6,328 bases of DNA from Rhodospirillales bacterium (GTDB taxonomy: Bacteria; Pseudomonadota; Alphaproteobacteria; Acetobacterales; Acetobacteraceae), in assembly GCA_015654825.1 (NCBI GenBank), contig JAATGE010000529.1, positions 1-6,328 of the forward strand, read 5' to 3'. A program made the position numbers and the translations under genes. Numbering within the stretch: position 1 is the stretch's first letter; every line of letters starts with the position of its first letter. Shown one piece after another: positions 1 through 6,307 of this stretch. The notes under the pieces are model-generated. The model worked only from the letters and a program-made list of their open reading frames with translations, did not search any database and was not told the origin of the DNA.

Positions 1-95
1 AGCACGGCCAGGAATGTGTGGATGCGTCCGCGCATTGTCGCCAGGGCTACGGCGAGCGTTGCTAGACCGAGATAGAGGGCGTGAAGCAGGGGCAT
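1..95 (-). CDS. N-terminus of a probable membrane protein, cut by the window edge
   Basis: Reading leftward from an ATG at 95-93, the minus strand stays open for 31 codons to the window edge. The peptide begins MPLLHALYLGLATLAVALAT and continues MRGRIHTFLAV. This is a hydrophobic stretch of about 18 residues followed by a basic loop (MRGR) and the start of another hydrophobic stretch, as expected for the first transmembrane segment of a polytopic inner-membrane protein. The family cannot be recognised from so little. No good Shine-Dalgarno sequence precedes the ATG, so the start is uncertain. If real, the gene diverges from the GH5 gene across a gap of about 113 bp. The alternative is that this is a chance open frame and that the left edge is non-coding or the tail of something else. 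Confidence 0.45.
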   Translation of the reverse strand, partial: MPLLHALYLGLATLAVALATMRGRIHTFLAV

Positions 96-133
96 TGAAT
101 TGAGTATGACGGTGGGGTGGAGTCTAAAGGAAG

Positions 134-153
134 GCCCGGGCTCCGCGCCGGGC
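134..153. repeat. GC-rich hairpin, possible diverged member of the intergenic repeat family
   Basis: A 6-bp stem (GCCCGG at 134-139, CCGGGC at 148-153) encloses a loop containing CTCCGC. The same CTCCGC loop is found in the hairpin at 1462-1481, but the stem sequence differs. The 9-mer GTCGGCGTG at 178-186 also occurs just after that other hairpin, at 1488-1496. The relationship is plausible but rests on short matches in GC-rich DNA. Confidence 0.35.
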
Positions 154-185
154 AGTCCAGAGGCCCCGTTCAACTCGGTCGGCGT

Positions 186-208
186 GGGGCCCGGCCGCGG
201 GAGACCCC
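186..208 (+). promoter_or_regulatory. Hairpin covering the ribosome binding site of the GH5 gene
   Basis: CCCG (190-193) can pair with CGGG (198-201) around a GCCG loop, and GGGG (186-189) can pair with CCCC (205-208), leaving the bulge AGA (202-204). The likely Shine-Dalgarno sequence GGGAGA (199-204) lies in the 3' arm and the structure ends at the base before the ATG at 209. If it forms in the mRNA it would hide the binding site for that start. A role in regulation is inference, because such pairings are common by chance at this GC content. Confidence 0.3.
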
Positions 209-1447
209 ATGGACCTGCTTCGAAGGTGGAATCTATTACCAATGTTGCGCCTGACTGCCTGCTTTCTGCTTGCCGCGCTTACCTCCGCCCACGCCGCCGA
301 GGGCGGATTCGTAAGCATCGAGGGGCGGCGGTTCATCAACCCGGACGGCTCCGAGTTCGCCATCAAGGGCGTCTCGCTCGGCAACTGGCTGTTGCCCGAG
401 GGGTACATGTTCCGCTTCCGCCATGCGTTGTCGCCGCGGGAAATCAACGCGGTATTCGAGCACCTGGTCGGCCCCGAGCAGACTTCGCTGTTCTGGAGCC
501 GCTTTCGCGACGGCTACATCACGCAGGATGATATTCGTTTCATCCGGGCGGCCGGCTTCAACACCGTGCGCGTGCCGCTGCATTATGCGCTGTTCATGCA
601 GGATGGCGAGCCACCGGTCTTTACCGGCCCCGGCTACGCGCTGATTGATCGCCTGATCGGCTGGTGTCGCACGGTCGGCTTGCACGTGATCCTTGATTTG
701 CACGCGGCGCCGGGCGGGCAGACCGGTGTCAACCACGACGACGGCAGCGGATTTCCGCTGGTTTTTTATGTGCCGCGTTATCGGCGGGAAACCGTGGCGC
801 TGTGGCGCCATCTGGCCGCGCGCTATCGTGACGAGACCGCCGTGCTGGGTTTCGATCTGCTGAATGAGCCGATCTCACCCTACAACGACGAGGATTTTCT
901 GAACCCGCAACTGGAGCCGCTGTATCGCGACATAGTTGCCGCGGTGCGCGAGGTCGATCCGCATCACCCGGTATTTCTGGCGGCGGCGCAATGGAGCACG
1001 AATTTTGCGGTGTTCGGGCGGCCGTTCACGGACAATGTCGCCTACACCTATCATAAATTCTGGTCGTCCACGCAGCGCAGTTCGATCGAGGAATACGTGG
1101 ATTTCTCGCGCCGCTACAATGTTCCGGTGTTCCTGGGCGAGTCGGGCGAATTGACCGATGCGTGGAACGCCCGGTTCCGCGCGCTGCATGATCGGTTCGA
1201 CATCGGCTGGTGCTTCTGGACCTACAAGGTACTCGACGAACGCGCCAGCGTGGTTTCGATTACGCCACCCGCGGGTTGGAGCGAGATCGCGGCGGTCGGG
1301 AATGCGGCCTCGCTGGAGGCGGCGCCGTACGTCGCGCCGGCACGCGCTGCGGCGATCATGCAGGATTATCTGACGGCGATCACGCTGGGCCACGATGTGG
1401 TCAACCGCGGCTATTTGGCGTCCCTGGGGCTACAGGTGCCGAAGTAA
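209..1447 (+). CDS. Secreted glycoside hydrolase family 5 (cellulase/glucanase-like) enzyme
   Basis: This is a 412-residue exported enzyme predicted to cut beta-glycosidic bonds in a glucan or related polysaccharide by the retaining GH5 mechanism. A signal peptide is visible: a basic start, a hydrophobic core (about residues 15-26), and a probable cut after AHA at residue 29. The rest is a TIM-barrel GH5 domain. Family landmarks are NTVRVP (Arg121), LDLHAAPGGQ (162-171), LLNEP with the likely acid/base Glu220, YHKFW (His282), FLGESG with the likely nucleophile Glu311, and the substrate-stacking region CFWTYK (335-340). No carbohydrate-binding module or linker is present. The HAAPGGQ motif recalls exo-1,3-glucanase-type GH5 members, but the substrate cannot be assigned. 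GGGAGA at 199-204 supports the ATG at 209. An ATG at 242 (MLRLTACFLL) would give a more compact signal peptide and is a real alternative. The gene stands alone and converges on the GlcG-like gene. Confidence 0.9.
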   Translation: MDLLRRWNLLPMLRLTACFLLAALTSAHAAEGGFVSIEGRRFINPDGSEFAIKGVSLGNWLLPEGYMFRFRHALSPREINAVFEHLVGPEQTSLFWSRFRDGYITQDDIRFIRAAGFNTVRVPLHYALFMQDGEPPVFTGPGYALIDRLIGWCRTVGLHVILDLHAAPGGQTGVNHDDGSGFPLVFYVPRYRRETVALWRHLAARYRDETAVLGFDLLNEPISPYNDEDFLNPQLEPLYRDIVAAVREVDPHHPVFLAAAQWSTNFAVFGRPFTDNVAYTYHKFWSSTQRSSIEEYVDFSRRYNVPVFLGESGELTDAWNARFRALHDRFDIGWCFWTYKVLDERASVVSITPPAGWSEIAAVGNAASLEAAPYVAPARAAAIMQDYLTAITLGHDVVNRGYLASLGLQVPK

Positions 1448-1461
1448 CCAGGTGGGCCAAC

Positions 1462-1680
1462 CCAGGGGCTCCGCCCCCTGGACCCCCGTCGGCGTGCCGC
1501 CGCTGTCGTTCGCGCTGCGCGGCGGGAGTCTTCTGCACGGATGTCGCGAAAGCGTGGTCTGGCCGTTGGCTGAGGACCGATGCCACACTCGAAACAGATA
1601 AAATGGGGTCTGGGGCCTACTGGCGCCGTCGTGCGCAGCACGCCTCCGGCGTGACGGGGGTCCAGGGGCAGACCCCCTGG
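1462..1680. repeat. 219-bp non-coding element bounded by inverted GC-rich arms
   Basis: The left arm (1462-1490) and the reverse complement of the right arm (1653-1680) match at about 26 of 29 positions by hand alignment. Each arm begins CCAGGGG, is itself a hairpin (stems 1462-1468 with 1475-1481, and 1662-1668 with 1674-1680), and ends in TGGACCCCCGTC. The interior holds a further stem (CCGCCGC at 1497-1503 with GCGGCGG at 1519-1525) and the composite repeat at 1615-1658. No convincing open reading frame or target-site duplication is seen. It fills the gap between two convergent genes. It could be a MITE-like or BIME-like element, or simply two REP-like hairpins inserted in opposite orientations. 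Confidence 0.6.
1615..1658. repeat. Composite repeat, copy A (second copy at 3581-3623)
   Basis: This 44-bp segment aligns with 3581-3623 at about 37 of 43 positions with one gap, starting from the shared 10-mer GCCTACTGGC. It is rich in dyads: CCGTC (1626-1630) pairs with GACGG (1653-1657), and inside lie two overlapping perfect hairpins, CGTGC-GCA-GCACG (1630-1642) and CACGCC-TCC-GGCGTG (1639-1653). The two inner hairpins share four bases, so only one can form fully at a time. It joins directly to the CCAGGGG-type hairpin at 1662-1680. Confidence 0.6.
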
Positions 1681-1686
1681 CCTTTT
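1656..1686 (+). terminator. Possible terminator after the GH5 gene
   Basis: A strong GC stem, either CCAGGGG/CCCCTGG (1662-1668 with 1674-1680) or the competing GGGGGTC/GACCCCC (1656-1662 with 1671-1677), is followed by CCTTTTCC. The T tract is short and offset by two bases, and the hairpin lies more than 200 bp after the GH5 stop, so intrinsic termination is only possible. On the minus strand the hairpin follows the GlcG-like stop without a T tract. Confidence 0.3.
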
Positions 1687-1696
1687 CCCCCGCCTC

Positions 1697-2398
1697 CTAA
1701 TGCCCCGGAATATCGATGACCTGTTGCGGTGTCAGATCCTGCGGGAAGCAGTGCGGCTGCTGGAAGCCGTCGAACGGAGGGCCGTAGATAATATTGTCCG
1801 CGGTAGTGGTGCCGCCTGGCAGCGCGTTGTATCCGGCAAGCTGGCGCATGCGGAATGCAATGGCGTGGTCGGCGCAGGATGAATCGCCGCTGACGCCGAG
1901 GCCGCCGATAACCTTGCCATTCTGGTACAATGCCACGCCGCCGCCGAATGTGATGATCCCGCCGGGCACCGTGGCGCGTCCGGTGCCCTGTGGCAGTGAC
2001 TGCGGGTTGAACGGATTGGAATTGTTCAAACCGTAGAGCGAGCCGCCGGGCTGCGTGGGCGCATAGAGATTGGCTGTGGAGAGTGCGAGCTTGACGTTGC
2101 TGAAGTCGTTGGCGGTGCCGGCCTTGGCAATGGCGATCGCGCGGCTGCCGGGCCACGCGTCGCCGGTCTTGATGACCGAACACAGCACGCCGGCGCGGTC
2201 CACGATGGCCGACCACATCAGGTTCGGCGTGAAAATACCTCCGTTGTCATCGGAGAGATGAACGACAACGCTCAGCTGGCTCTGAATCGACTGGACGACG
2301 TTAACCGGTATTGAGCAGGAACGATCGTACGCGATCGTCTGCGCGCTCGCAGAAGCCGCGCCGGCGAGCATGAAGACAGCAGAACAGATCACTCGCAT
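1697..2398 (-). CDS. Exported GlcG/HbpS-like (DUF336) protein
   Basis: This 233-residue protein begins with a signal peptide (hydrophobic core VICSAVFMLAGAAS, probable cut after ASA at residue 19), so it should act outside the cytoplasm, probably in the periplasm. The mature part resembles the GlcG/HbpS family: SAIVDRAGVLCSVIKTGD (63-80), AIAIAKAGTANDF (87-99), and the glycine-rich core GGIITFGGGVALY (146-158) followed by GKVIGGLGVSGD (161-172) and CADHAIAF. Some family members bind haem or act in glycolate-related loci, but no function can be fixed here. It is longer than the usual 130-150 residues because of the leader, a Pro/Gly/Asn-rich insert (about 113-143) and a C-terminal tail. The mature protein has four cysteines (28, 73, 175, 217), which could form two disulfides. 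A strong GGAGG (2409-2413) lies 10 nt before the ATG. No haem or glycolate gene is adjacent. Confidence 0.82.
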   Translation of the reverse strand: MRVICSAVFMLAGAASASAQTIAYDRSCSIPVNVVQSIQSQLSVVVHLSDDNGGIFTPNLMWSAIVDRAGVLCSVIKTGDAWPGSRAIAIAKAGTANDFSNVKLALSTANLYAPTQPGGSLYGLNNSNPFNPQSLPQGTGRATVPGGIITFGGGVALYQNGKVIGGLGVSGDSSCADHAIAFRMRQLAGYNALPGGTTTADNIIYGPPFDGFQQPHCFPQDLTPQQVIDIPGH

Positions 2399-2414
2399 GG
2401 CAAAGTTTCCTCCG

Positions 2415-2483
2415 ATTATATCACGTGTGGCGGTTGGTATCCCTGCGCGGCAATCTCAATAATATATCGGAAGGATATGTCAA
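2415..2483 (-). promoter_or_regulatory. Candidate promoter region of the GlcG-like gene
   Basis: The region 2399-2613 is clearly AT-richer than its surroundings and lies upstream of the GlcG-like gene. On the minus strand a perfect TTGACA (2483-2478) is followed after 16 nt by a weak TATTGA, which would give a leader of about 50 nt. A perfect TATAAT (2420-2415) lies closer, but it would place the transcript start at the Shine-Dalgarno sequence and has no good -35 box. AAGGAT occurs twice, 11 bp apart (2471-2476 and 2482-2487), and overlaps the TTGACA, which would suit a regulator site. CACGTG lies at 2422-2427. Nothing else is recognisable in the rest of the gap. Confidence 0.3.
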
Positions 2484-2613
2484 GGATTTAGCCGCACCGC
2501 GCTATCGGACAAGATTGAAGCATGGGCCTTCCATTTTTCTATTTCATATACGATGGCCAGGCGGCCGGCTCACTCAGCGAAACCGCGTTGGATTTTTAGC
2601 CCGGCGCACATCT

Positions 2614-3528
2614 TTATTTGCTGGAGACCGCCGCCGGCGGCGCGCTTCTGCTGTCGCGCCGGCTGGCGTTCACCACCAGGGCGGAAATGATCAGCGTCGC
2701 ACCGAGGAGTGTCGACAGGCCCATCGGCTCGCCGTGTAGCGCACCGAACAGGCCGGCCCACACCGGCTCGGTAGCGAAAATCAGCATGGCGCGCGGCGCC
2801 GGCACGCGGCGCATCGCCCAGTTGCTGCTGACTTGCAGAAAGGCACTCGCCGCGCCGAGGCCGAGTGCGCAGGCGAGCCAGAACGGGGCGATCGCGGGAA
2901 GGCGCTGGCCGGTCAGGAGTGAGACGGCGACGGCGTAAATGGCGACGGCGACGCATTCGAGGATGGCGAGGCGGCGTGGGTCGACGCGCGGCGCGAACTG
3001 CGCCATGAGCAGAAGCTCGGTGGCAACGGCGAGCGTGGCGGCGAGGGTGAACGCGTCGCCGCGGCCGAAGCCCGTGGCGGCGCGGCCGGGCAGCACATCG
3101 ATCGGGTTGGCGAGCGCGATCATGCCGGCGGTGGCAAGGACGACGCTGATCCAGATGTGTTTCTCGGGACGCCGGCCCAGGACGATCCATTGCAGTATTG
3201 GAACCAGCGGCACGTAGAGAGCGCCGATGAAAGCCGCGCGGCCGGCGCCGATGGTCTGCAGGCCGATTGCCTGAAGACCATAGCCGCCGAGCATGGCCAG
3301 CCCGATCAGCGGTCCAGCGCGTAGTTCGGTCGCGGTAACGCGGGAAAGTTTTGCGCCGGTCAGCAGTCGGACCATGATGGCGGCGGTTGCAAAGCGCAGC
3401 GCGACGAACGGAAGCGGCGGCACGGTGGCGACGCCGAGGTGAACGATCAGGAACGCCAGGCCCCAAAGCGCCGTGGCGAAGAGCAGGATGATTTCCGGGG
3501 CAAGCCGGTGCGCGAAAAAGCGGGTCAT
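2614..3528 (-). CDS. EamA/DMT-superfamily permease
   Basis: This is a 304-residue inner-membrane transporter of the drug/metabolite transporter superfamily, probably exporting a small metabolite that cannot be named from sequence. About ten hydrophobic segments can be placed (roughly 13-30, 39-57, 72-90, 98-117, 124-141, 157-176, 188-205, 215-232, 247-265, 268-286), arranged as two EamA repeats. Typical family features are ALWGLAFLIV in helix 1, PPLPFVALRF before helix 2, GAGRAAFIGALYVPLVP in helix 4 and ATEPVWAGLFGALHGEPM in the second repeat. The length is normal for the family. No Shine-Dalgarno sequence is evident before the ATG at 3528, but the first helix fits well with this start. It lies 116 nt after topA and 215 nt before the GlcG-like gene on the same strand. 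The repeat in the topA gap makes co-transcription uncertain. Confidence 0.9.
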   Translation of the reverse strand: MTRFFAHRLAPEIILLFATALWGLAFLIVHLGVATVPPLPFVALRFATAAIMVRLLTGAKLSRVTATELRAGPLIGLAMLGGYGLQAIGLQTIGAGRAAFIGALYVPLVPILQWIVLGRRPEKHIWISVVLATAGMIALANPIDVLPGRAATGFGRGDAFTLAATLAVATELLLMAQFAPRVDPRRLAILECVAVAIYAVAVSLLTGQRLPAIAPFWLACALGLGAASAFLQVSSNWAMRRVPAPRAMLIFATEPVWAGLFGALHGEPMGLSTLLGATLIISALVVNASRRDSRSAPPAAVSSK

Positions 3529-3580
3529 TCGATTGGCAGCGACGCCGGCCCCGCCCGGATTCTATCTAACCGCCGTCTCA

Positions 3581-3640
3581 GCCTACTGGCCCGTCGTGTG
3601 AGGCACATCTCCGGCGGGACGGGTGCGGGACGGAACCCCG
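3581..3640. repeat. Composite repeat, diverged copy B, between topA and the permease
   Basis: Positions 3581-3623 align with 1615-1658 at about 37 of 43 positions. The similarity then continues more loosely into a hairpin at 3626-3640 (CGGGA and CCCCG arms), which corresponds in place to the CCAGGGG hairpin at 1662-1680. On the minus strand both copies read hairpin, then CCCGTC, then GCCGGAG, then ACGACGG, then GCCAGTAGGC. Copy B therefore looks like an older, decayed version of the same unit in the same orientation. It starts a few bases after the topA stop and could fold in the topA transcript, although no T tract follows. Confidence 0.5.
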
Positions 3641-3644
3641 GGCG

Positions 3645-6287
3645 CTACTTTTTTGCTGTTGCCTTCTTTGGTTTTGCCGCCGCCTTTGCCTTGGGTTTCG
3701 TCGTGGTCGCGGCACGCGTCGTCTCGCCGGCGGGCGCCGCTTTTGCGGCTTTTGCGGGTGCTGCCTTGGCTTTCCGCCCCTTGGCGCCGCGTGGCTTAAG
3801 CTGCTTGCCTTTTTCCGCCAGCAACGCCACCGCCTCGGGCAGCGTAATGTCATCCATCAGCACGCCGCGCGGCAGGTTGGCGACCATTTGGCCGTGCTGC
3901 ACGTATGGCCCGAAACGACCCTTGCGCACCTGCACCGTTTCGCCGCCTTTCGGGTGCGGCCCGATGACGCGCTGGCTGGCCATCTTGCGCGCAATGACAT
4001 CCACCGCGCGGTTCAGGCCGACCGACAGTATATCGTCGTCCTTATCGAGGCTGCCGAAGATCGCGCCCATTTTCACGTAGGGGCCGAAGCGGCCGAGATT
4101 GGCCTCGATCGGCAGTCCGGTTTCCGGGTGCATGCCGACCAGGCGCGGCAAACTCAGCAGGCCGAGTGCCTGCTCCAGCGTAATGGTTTCGCCATCCATG
4201 CCGCGCGGCAGGCTGGTGCGTTTCGGCTTGGCCTTCTTGTCGGCCGGGTCGGGCTCACCCTGCTGAACATACAACCCCCACGGTCCGCGGCGGACGGTGA
4301 TGTCCTCGTCGGTTTCCGGGTTTTTGCCCAGGGTGCGCATGCCGTCGCGCAGCGTTTCGGCCTCTCCGTCGCCGTTCTCGATCGCCAGGCGGCGGGTGAA
4401 CTGGCATTCCGGATAGTTGCTGCAACCGATAAAACTGCCGTAGCGGCCGAGCTTCAGCCCCAGCCTTCCGGTGCCGCACGCGGAACAGACGCGGGGATCG
4501 CTGCCGTCCGCCTTGGGCGGGAAGAAGTGTGGCCCCAACTCCTCATCGAGCGCCTGCACCACCTCGCCGATTTTCAGGTCCTTGGTCTGGTTGACGGCGG
4601 CGGAAAAATCCTCCCAGAACGCCCGCATCAGGGCGCGCCAATCCAACGTGCCGGCGGAAACGTCGTCGAGCTGCTCCTCGAGGTTGGCGGTAAAGCCGGT
4701 ATCCACGTAGCGCTCGAAGAAATTCTTCAGGAACGCGGTCACCAGGCGGCCGCGATCCTCCGGAATGAAACGGCGGTTCTCCAGCCGGACGTAGTTTCTG
4801 TCGCGCAACACCGACAGGATGGAGGCGTAGGTGCTGGGGCGGCCGATGCCCAGCTCCTCCATCTTCTTGACCAGGCTGGCTTCGGAAAAGCGTGGCGGCG
4901 GCTGGGTGAAATGCTGATCCGCGGTGACCGCGCCGCGTTTCAGCGGATCGCGCTCCGCCATGGGGGGCAGCGTGCGGTTCTCTTCGTCGTCCTCGTCGTC
5001 GCGGCCTTCGTGGTAGAGTTTCAGGAAGCCGTCGAACGCGATCGTGCTGCCGGTTGCGCGCAGTTTCGCTGTGCCGCCGGCGACGTCGACGGCGACCTGG
5101 TCGATTTCTGCGGACTGCATCTGGCTGGCAACGGCGCGCTTCCACACCAGCTCGTACAGCCGTGCCTGATCGGTGGAGAGGTGGCGCGCGGCGTCCTGCG
5201 GGCGCAACGACACATCGGTCGGCCGGATCGCTTCGTGCGCTTCCTGCGCGTTCTTGACTTTCGATACGTACTCCCGGGGGCGTTCGGGTACGTAGCCGGC
5301 CCCGAACTCCTGCCCGAGATGGGCCCGGATCGCAGCGATCGCCTCCTGCGCCATCTGCACGCCGTCGGTGCGCATGTAGGTGATCAGCCCGACCGTTTCG
5401 CCATTGACATCTACGCCCTCGTAGAGCTGCTGCGCCACCCGCATGGCGGCCTGCGCCCCCATGCCCAGTTTGCGGGAGGCCTCCTGCTGCAGCGTCGACG
5501 TGGTGAACGGCGCCGGCGGGTTGCGCCGGATGCGCTTGCGCTCGATCGAAGCCACGGAGAACGTACCGGCCTCGACAGCCGCCTTGGCGCGCGCGGCCAA
5601 TTCCGCGTTGTTGAGGGCGAACTGATCGAGCTTCTTGCCGTCCAGGTGGGTCAGCCGGGCAGTAAAGGGCGCGCCCTTCGGCGTGGTGAAGGCTGCCTCC
5701 ACCGACCAGTACTCGCGCGGCCGGAAAACCTCGATCTCGGCTTCGCGCTCACAGATCAGCCGCAGCGCCACGGACTGCACGCGCCCGGCGCTGCGGCTGC
5801 CGGGCAGCTTGCGCCACAGCACGGGGCTCAGCATGAATCCCACCAGATAGTCCAGCGCGCGGCGGGCCATGTAGGCCTCGATCAGCGGCTGATCCAGCTC
5901 ACGCGGGTGGGCGATGGCGTGGCGCACGGCGGAGCGGGTGATTTCGTTGAAGCTGATGCGCTGCACGTCCACGCCGCGCAGGGCGTGCTTCTCCTCCAGC
6001 ATGGCGCGCACGTGCCACGAGATCGCCTCGCCCTCGCGGTCCGGGTCGGTGGCGAGATAGAGCTTCTTCGCGCCCTTCAGGGCGCGGGCGATGGCCGCGA
6101 TCTGGCGGGCACCGCGCTCGTCGGCCTCCCAGTCCATGGCGAAATTATCGTCCGGACGCACGCTGCCGTCCTTGGGAGGCAGGTCGCGCACGTGGCCGAA
6201 ACTGGCCAGCACCGTGTAGCCATCGCCCAAATACTTGTTGATGGTCTTGGCTTTGGCTGGGGATTCTACGACTACTACGTCGGACAT
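3645..6287 (-). CDS. topA: DNA topoisomerase I (type IA)
   Basis: This 880-residue enzyme relaxes negative supercoils by cutting and passing single DNA strands, using a 5'-phosphotyrosine link and Mg2+. The Toprim domain opens with VVVVESPAKAKTINKYLG (Glu8) and carries the acidic triad in DPDREGE (Asp81, Asp83, Glu85). The catalytic tyrosine is Tyr304 in LITYMRTDG, followed by Arg306. PGSRSAGRVQSVALRL (162-177) and LGIGRPSTYASIL (479-491) are further family landmarks. One four-cysteine zinc ribbon is seen (Cys601, 604, 622, 628), then Toprim-associated C-terminal repeats (GRFGPYVKMG at 732, GRFGPYVQHG at 790). The protein ends in a Lys/Ala/Pro/Thr-rich tail (about 829-880) that probably binds DNA. 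The length is close to E. coli TopA (865), which has more zinc-binding modules. AGGA (6297-6294 on the minus strand) lies 6 nt before the ATG. The gene is intact and ends with TAG. Confidence 0.98.
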   Translation of the reverse strand: MSDVVVVESPAKAKTINKYLGDGYTVLASFGHVRDLPPKDGSVRPDDNFAMDWEADERGARQIAAIARALKGAKKLYLATDPDREGEAISWHVRAMLEEKHALRGVDVQRISFNEITRSAVRHAIAHPRELDQPLIEAYMARRALDYLVGFMLSPVLWRKLPGSRSAGRVQSVALRLICEREAEIEVFRPREYWSVEAAFTTPKGAPFTARLTHLDGKKLDQFALNNAELAARAKAAVEAGTFSVASIERKRIRRNPPAPFTTSTLQQEASRKLGMGAQAAMRVAQQLYEGVDVNGETVGLITYMRTDGVQMAQEAIAAIRAHLGQEFGAGYVPERPREYVSKVKNAQEAHEAIRPTDVSLRPQDAARHLSTDQARLYELVWKRAVASQMQSAEIDQVAVDVAGGTAKLRATGSTIAFDGFLKLYHEGRDDEDDEENRTLPPMAERDPLKRGAVTADQHFTQPPPRFSEASLVKKMEELGIGRPSTYASILSVLRDRNYVRLENRRFIPEDRGRLVTAFLKNFFERYVDTGFTANLEEQLDDVSAGTLDWRALMRAFWEDFSAAVNQTKDLKIGEVVQALDEELGPHFFPPKADGSDPRVCSACGTGRLGLKLGRYGSFIGCSNYPECQFTRRLAIENGDGEAETLRDGMRTLGKNPETDEDITVRRGPWGLYVQQGEPDPADKKAKPKRTSLPRGMDGETITLEQALGLLSLPRLVGMHPETGLPIEANLGRFGPYVKMGAIFGSLDKDDDILSVGLNRAVDVIARKMASQRVIGPHPKGGETVQVRKGRFGPYVQHGQMVANLPRGVLMDDITLPEAVALLAEKGKQLKPRGAKGRKAKAAPAKAAKAAPAGETTRAATTTKPKAKAAAKPKKATAKK

Positions 6288-6307
6288 GGAAAATCCTAAG
6301 AAGAAGG

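Noticed and set aside
236..811. 191-codon minus-strand frame inside the GH5 gene
   Set aside because: The composition is of shadow type and there is no domain. The GH5 frame carries all catalytic motifs.
1462..1680. CRISPR array or attachment site
   Set aside because: The repeats are inverted and only two, without regular spacers. No integrase, tRNA or direct-repeat boundary is present.
1210..1719. 169-codon plus-strand frame from the GH5 3' end through the intergenic element
   Set aside because: It is out of frame with GH5, Arg/Gly-rich, and crosses the hairpin repeats. It does not look like a coding region.
1617..2216. 199-codon minus-strand frame overlapping the GlcG-like gene and running into the repeat
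   Set aside because: The product is Arg/His-rich with no domain. The overlapping frame has a signal peptide and the conserved glycine-rich core.
2415..2420. TATAAT as the main -10 box of the GlcG-like gene
   Set aside because: The sequence is perfect, but transcription from it would begin at the Shine-Dalgarno sequence, and no -35 box lies at the right distance. It is mentioned only within the candidate promoter region.
2570..3466. 298-codon minus-strand frame overlapping the permease
   Set aside because: The product is a low-complexity Arg/Pro/His-rich peptide typical of a shifted frame in GC-rich DNA. The permease frame has ten clean hydrophobic segments.
3439..4080. 213-codon plus-strand frame across the topA 3' end with a hydrophobic stretch
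   Set aside because: The hydrophobic Ala/Phe stretch is the antisense reading of the Lys/Ala-rich TopA tail. It is not evidence of a membrane protein.
3888..6299. 803-codon open frame on the plus strand, antisense to topA
   Set aside because: It is in codon register with topA, so it closes only where topA uses TTA, CTA or TCA. These codons are rare in a GC-rich genome. The product has no recognisable domain, while the topA frame is unmistakable.
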